From Oceanobacillus sp. CFH 90083 (GTDB taxonomy: Bacteria; Bacillota; Bacilli; Bacillales; Amphibacillaceae), in NCBI RefSeq assembly GCF_009389585.1, contig NZ_VIYG01000002.1, forward strand, positions 62,001-126,000: a DNA stretch of 64,000 bases, read 5' to 3'. Numbering within the stretch: position 1 is the first letter of the stretch; each line of letters opens with the position of its first letter. The notes beneath the pieces were generated by a model. That model did no database searches and was not told where the DNA came from. It saw only the letters and a list, made by a program, of their open reading frames with translations. Both the position numbers and the translations under genes were made by a program. Of the stretch, positions 63,422 through 64,000 are shown one piece after another.

Positions 63422-64000
63422 ATTGATCATCCTTTTCGATTTTATAGTTATTAACAATTGCAACATCAGCAACATTTATAAATAATCCTGTTTCCACAAC
63501 TCCAGTTATGAGCTTCAGTTCTTGTTCTAGATGTAACAACGAATTTGCATGTTCCAATTTGCAATCCAAAATATAGTTATTATTATCTGATTCGAATATA
63601 GATCCATCAGCATTTTTTCTAAGACTTGTTAAAGGTAAAAGGTCTTCTATTTTCCTTTGTATTAATTCATTACCAAACTTAGTTATCTCGATAGGAAGTG
63701 GGAAAGCTCCTAGAACATCTACTTTCTTTGATTCGTCAGCAATAATAACAACTGTTTGCGAATTCTTTGCAATTAATTTTTCTCTATATAGAGCTCCCCC
63801 TCCTCCTTTAATAAGATTTAAGTGAATATCTATTTCATCTGCTCCATCTACCGTTAAATCTAATGAAGTTTCCTTTTGTAAAGATACAATTGGTATTTTT
63901 AATTTCTGTGCTTCACGTTCAGTAGCACTTGATGTACAAACACCTGTAATACTAAACTTTTCTCTATCTATCAATTCTGCTAATTCTTCCAAGAAGAACT
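63414..64000 (-). CDS. Ribose-5-phosphate isomerase A paralogue, cut by the window edge
   Basis: About 195 codons are visible; roughly the first 25-35 residues lie beyond position 64000. RpiA motifs are clear: TSSATEREAQKLKIP, LTVDGADEIDIHLNLIKGGGGALYREKLIA and ADESKKVDVLGAFPLPIEI. It normally interconverts ribose 5-phosphate and ribulose 5-phosphate. Its stop overlaps the pepM start, so it is part of the same operon and more genes probably precede it. Confidence 0.92.
   Translation of the reverse strand, partial: FFLEELAELIDREKFSITGVCTSSATEREAQKLKIPIVSLQKETSLDLTVDGADEIDIHLNLIKGGGGALYREKLIAKNSQTVVIIADESKKVDVLGAFPLPIEITKFGNELIQRKIEDLLPLTSLRKNADGSIFESDNNNYILDCKLEHANSLLHLEQELKLITGVVETGLFINVADVAIVNNYKIEKDDQYA

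Noticed and set aside
1-64000. CRISPR array, tRNA or rRNA genes
   Set aside because: No regularly spaced repeats and no tRNA-like or rRNA-like sequence were noticed on either strand.

Overview
The window looks like a chromosomal piece of a low-GC Gram-positive bacterium of the family Bacillaceae, possibly near Oceanobacillus or Virgibacillus. The grounds are strong AGGAGG-type ribosome sites, frequent TTG and GTG starts, an ess locus in Staphylococcus order, and a cysH-sat-cysP-cysC-cysJ-cysI-siroheme operon. The genus is inference; the other features are read from the sequence.

Region 1 (1-8.5 kb) holds mixed genes. These are the end of an NlpC/P60 hydrolase whose catalytic Cys is Ser, a GNAT acetyltransferase, a broken Crp/Fnr regulator, an ABC exporter behind a truncated undecaprenyl-diphosphate synthase, and a DASS carboxylate transporter with a DcuS/CitA-type two-component system and a cre site.

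Region 2 (8.6-39.5 kb) is a type VII secretion (T7SSb) island on the minus strand. The core runs esxA-esaA-essA-esaB-essB-essC, with a MITE-like element between essB and esaB. On the far side of essC lie two LXG toxin operons with helper and immunity genes, an orphan toxin tail with an Imm30-like gene, a decayed nuclease toxin, and four DUF443 five-TM proteins of the TsaI immunity type. Two of the DUF443 genes are preceded by related short coding scars. Upstream of esxA, on the plus strand, is a decayed operon resembling the reverse-architecture lipase system TslA. The island reads as a record of toxin and immunity turnover.

Region 3 (39.5-59 kb) is mostly metabolic: a 770-residue double-length polyprenyl synthetase, a Ca2+ P-type ATPase, and a complete assimilatory sulfate reduction and siroheme operon. 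The operon starts from a near-consensus promoter and a DUF2292 gene, with an intrinsic terminator before cysH. A TraB/GumN lipoprotein, some small genes and a ligD scar follow.

Region 4 (59-64 kb, cut by the right edge) is the most unusual. A tight minus-strand operon reads rpiA-pepM-(D-2-hydroxyacid dehydrogenase)-pgk-apt, converging on a nucleotidyltransferase gene. PepM carries the complete phosphoenolpyruvate mutase signature, so a C-P bond is probably made. The others are second-copy-type enzymes of glycolysis, pentose phosphate and purine salvage. The PGK has lost one substrate-phosphate-binding Arg. I infer a route that carries a phosphonate through phosphonolactate and a triose analogue to a pentose phosphonate and perhaps an adenine nucleotide analogue, with the missing steps expected beyond the right edge.
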